Positions 6,003 through 8,296 of a stretch of 8,296 nucleotides of DNA are shown here, one piece after another. The notes beneath the pieces are model-generated. The model was not told the DNA's origin and ran no database searches. It saw only the letters and a list, made by a program, of their open reading frames with translations. How positions within the stretch are numbered: the stretch's first letter is position 1; every line of letters starts with the position of its first letter. The position numbers and the translations under genes are program-made. Source of the DNA: Streptosporangiaceae bacterium. GTDB lineage: Bacteria > Actinomycetota > Actinomycetes > Streptosporangiales > Streptosporangiaceae. The DNA lies in assembly GCA_030045175.1 (NCBI GenBank), contig JASIBM010000131.1:1-8296 (forward strand), in the 5' to 3' direction.

Positions 6003-8296
6003 GTGGGCGTGGAACGCGAACGGGTGGCCGGCTTCGGCCGTCTTGAGTACGGGCTGCGCCAGGCGGGCGAGTGGTACCGGTGGGGGCCGTACGTCAGCGA
6101 GCGGCAGTGGGGCACCGTGCGCGAGGACTACAGCCCGGACGGAAGGGCGTGGCAGTACCTTCCGTTCGACCAGGCCAGGTCACGCGCTTACCGCTGGGGC
6201 GAGGATGGCCTGGCCGGGTTCTGCGACGTGCATCAGCGCCTCTGCCTGGGGCTGGCCCTGTGGAATGGCCGCGACCCTATTCTCAAGGAGCGGCTTTTCG
6301 GCCTCACTGGCCCCCAGGGCAACCACGGCGAGGATGTCAAGGAGTACTGGTGGTACCTGGACTCCATCCCCAGCCACGCCTGGAACCGGTGGCGGTATCA
6401 CTATCCGCAAGCTGAGTTCCCCTACGCCGAGTTGCTCGCTGAGAACGCCTCGCGAGACCGCACCGAGCCCGAGTACGAGCTCGCCGACACCGGGGTGTTC
6501 GACGATCGCAAGTTCTGGATCATCGAGGTGAGCTACGCCAAGGCCGGCGCCGATGACCTGCTGATGCAGGTGAGCGTGACCAATGCGGGCCCAGAGCCCG
6601 CCACGCTGCACGTGCTGCCGACGGCCTGGTTCCGCAACACCTGGTCCTGGGAACCTGGCGCGGCCAAGCCCGTGCTCAGGGCCGTGCCGACGGCCGGCAC
6701 CGGTGATCCCGAGGCCGGCTACGTGGCCGTCAGCATGACCCACCCGTTCATCGGCGACCTGGAGCTGCTGGCCGGGTCGGGACCGGACGGCCGCGTCCCC
6801 GAGCTGCTCTTCTGCGAGAACGAGACCAACACCGCGCTGCTGTTCGGCTCCGACCCGATCACCCCGTACCCGAAGGACGGCATCGGGGATCACGTGATTC
6901 ACGGGGCGGCCACGGTCAATCCACGGCAAGCAGGCACCAAGTGCTCCGCCTGGTACCAGCTGACGCTGGCCGGCGGCGAGTCGGCCGAGCTGAGGCTGCG
7001 CCTGTGGCCGCGAGCCAGGGCGCGGCTTGAGGCGCGGGTCCAGGCGCACGACGTGCTAGGCACCGACTTCGACCGGGTGCTCGCGCAGCGGATGGCCGAG
7101 GCCGACGAGTTCTACGCCGAGCTGACGCCGGCCAGCGCCAGCGCCGACGAGGCCATGATCATGCGCCAGGCGTTCGCCGGCCTGCTGTGGTCCAAGCAGT
7201 TGTTCTACTACGACGTGGCCCGCTGGCTAGACGGCGACCCGGCGTCGGAGCCGCCGCCACCGGAACGGCTGCGAGGCAGGAATGCGAACTGGCGCAGCTT
7301 CGACGCCTTCGACATCATGTCGATGCCCGACAAGTGGGAGTACCCCTGGTTCGCCGCCTGGGACCTGGCGTTCCACTGCGTCGCGCTGGCGCACCTGGAC
7401 CCCGCCTTCGCCAAGTACCAGCTGATCCTGCTGTGCCGGGAATGGTTCCAGCACCCCAACGGCGCGCTGCCCGCCTACGAATGGGACTTCTCCGACGTCA
7501 ACCCGCCGGTGCAGGCCTGGGCGGCGATCGAGGTGTTCGCCGTCGACCAGGGGCGTGACCTGGACTTCCTGTCCCGGATCTTCGACAAGCTCATGATCAA
7601 CTTTGCCTGGTGGGTCAACCTGGAGGACGCCGGCGGCCGGAACGTGTTCGAGGGCGGCTTCCTCGGCCTGGACAACATCGGCCCGATCGACCGCTCGCAC
7701 CTGCCGGTCGGCGGCATCCTCGAGCAGTCGGACGCGACCGGCTGGATGGGCGCCTACTCCACCGCGCTCGGCACCATCGCCGCCGTGCTGGCCCAGACCA
7801 GGCAGCGGCCGGCCTCGGACCTCGTGCTGAAGTTCATGGAGCACTTCGCCGCCATCCGCGACGCGCTGACCAGCCAGGGCCTGTGGGACGAGACGGACGG
7901 GATGTACTACGACCGGCTCGTGACGCCGTCCGGGACCCAGGTGCCGATCAAGGTCCGGTCGATGGTGAGCATGATCCCGGCGCTCGCGGCCGCGGTCATC
8001 CACGAGGAAGACGTGCAACGCGCGCTGGTAGTGGACAAGCACTTCGCCCGGCTGCTCGACCAGGAATGCATCTCGGACCCCGAGGAGATGCGCGAGCAGG
8101 GCCTCATGACCGGGCAGCCGGGCCAGCAGAAGCTGCTGCTCAGCCTGGTCGGCCTCGACAAGCTGCCGCGGCTGTTCGCCAGGCTCTTCGACGAGGGCGA
8201 GTTCCTGTCGCCGCACGGGCTGCGGGCGCTGTCCGCCTACCATCGGGACCACCCGTACCAGATCTCGGTCGAGGGCATCACGGCGAGCATCGACTA
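6003..8296 (+). CDS. MGH1-like/GH63-related glycoside hydrolase ('glucosidase'), 3' end cut by window
   Basis: An open frame of 764 codons from the GTG at 6003 that is still open at the window edge. It encodes the N-terminal and most of the catalytic part of a large MGH1-like glycoside hydrolase, often annotated 'glucosidase' and related to GH63. The start region WGPYVSERQWGTVREDYS (27-44) and the HGEDVKEYWWYLDS block (108-121) are hallmarks of the family. Residues 1 to about 340 should form the beta-sandwich and the rest an (alpha/alpha)6 barrel. PWFAAWD (448-454) places D454 as the likely general acid, and AYEWDFSDVNPPVQAW (491-506) and FLGLDNIGPIDRS (553-565) line the predicted active-site cleft. 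No signal peptide is visible, so it is probably cytoplasmic. From memory, full-length relatives are about 870-900 residues, so roughly 110-130 residues, including the catalytic base region, lie outside. The true substrate (glucoside, mannosylglycerate-like or other) is unknown. Confidence 0.9.
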   Translation, partial: MGVERERVAGFGRLEYGLRQAGEWYRWGPYVSERQWGTVREDYSPDGRAWQYLPFDQARSRAYRWGEDGLAGFCDVHQRLCLGLALWNGRDPILKERLFGLTGPQGNHGEDVKEYWWYLDSIPSHAWNRWRYHYPQAEFPYAELLAENASRDRTEPEYELADTGVFDDRKFWIIEVSYAKAGADDLLMQVSVTNAGPEPATLHVLPTAWFRNTWSWEPGAAKPVLRAVPTAGTGDPEAGYVAVSMTHPFIGDLELLAGSGPDGRVPELLFCENETNTALLFGSDPITPYPKDGIGDHVIHGAATVNPRQAGTKCSAWYQLTLAGGESAELRLRLWPRARARLEARVQAHDVLGTDFDRVLAQRMAEADEFYAELTPASASADEAMIMRQAFAGLLWSKQLFYYDVARWLDGDPASEPPPPERLRGRNANWRSFDAFDIMSMPDKWEYPWFAAWDLAFHCVALAHLDPAFAKYQLILLCREWFQHPNGALPAYEWDFSDVNPPVQAWAAIEVFAVDQGRDLDFLSRIFDKLMINFAWWVNLEDAGGRNVFEGGFLGLDNIGPIDRSHLPVGGILEQSDATGWMGAYSTALGTIAAVLAQTRQRPASDLVLKFMEHFAAIRDALTSQGLWDETDGMYYDRLVTPSGTQVPIKVRSMVSMIPALAAAVIHEEDVQRALVVDKHFARLLDQECISDPEEMREQGLMTGQPGQQKLLLSLVGLDKLPRLFARLFDEGEFLSPHGLRALSAYHRDHPYQISVEGITASID

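Noticed and set aside
7227..8252. A 341-codon minus-strand frame, and a 289-codon one at 6180-7049, opposite the hydrolase gene
   Set aside because: The plus-strand frame from 6003 shows continuous glycoside hydrolase homology across both; these are shadows rich in Val, Arg, Gln and His.

Overview
This is very GC-rich DNA with GTG as well as ATG starts and long open shadow frames on the opposite strands, which points to a high-GC actinobacterium (Streptomyces/Streptosporangiales-like; the exact taxon cannot be read from the window). Five protein genes fill it. Three lie on the minus strand and two on the plus strand, and almost nothing is left uncoded. I see no tRNA, rRNA, insertion sequence, CRISPR array or integrase, so it looks like ordinary chromosomal backbone with one less familiar gene at the left.

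Left part (83-3217, minus): a 1044-residue HerA/VirB4-type (DUF87-like) P-loop ATPase with an intact Walker A, Walker B and a downstream motor motif. Its N-terminal linker is low in complexity and carries a 15-bp triplet repeat. Its roughly 280-residue C-terminal extension begins with a small Cys cluster (CX3CX5C). Any partner gene would lie left of the window. Next upstream on the same strand (3305-4135) is a PhzF-family isomerase/epimerase-like enzyme with the conserved Glu and the GHPTLG and EDPVTGS motifs.

Middle (4136-5030): a short divergent intergenic region holding a repeated decamer, then a DedA-family membrane protein (4258-4974, plus). It converges on a TrmH/SpoU-family RNA 2'-O-methyltransferase (5031-5906, minus), and a small GC hairpin sits in the 56-bp gap. 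The methyltransferase has an insertion built from imperfect 18-bp repeats.

Right part (6003 to the window edge, plus): an MGH1-like/GH63-related glycoside hydrolase, cut by the window end at codon 764. A good ribosome-binding site and a -10-like TATAGT precede it in the divergent region shared with the methyltransferase gene.

The genes do not form an obvious pathway. The most notable points are the HerA-like ATPase and its cysteine-bearing C-terminus, the two coding minisatellites, and a contrast in start signals: the ATPase and DedA genes lack a Shine-Dalgarno but have -10-like hexamers 7-8 nt before the ATG (possible leaderless mRNAs), while the methyltransferase and hydrolase genes have clear purine-rich sites. 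I do not see convincing evidence of a complete new multi-gene system within the window.
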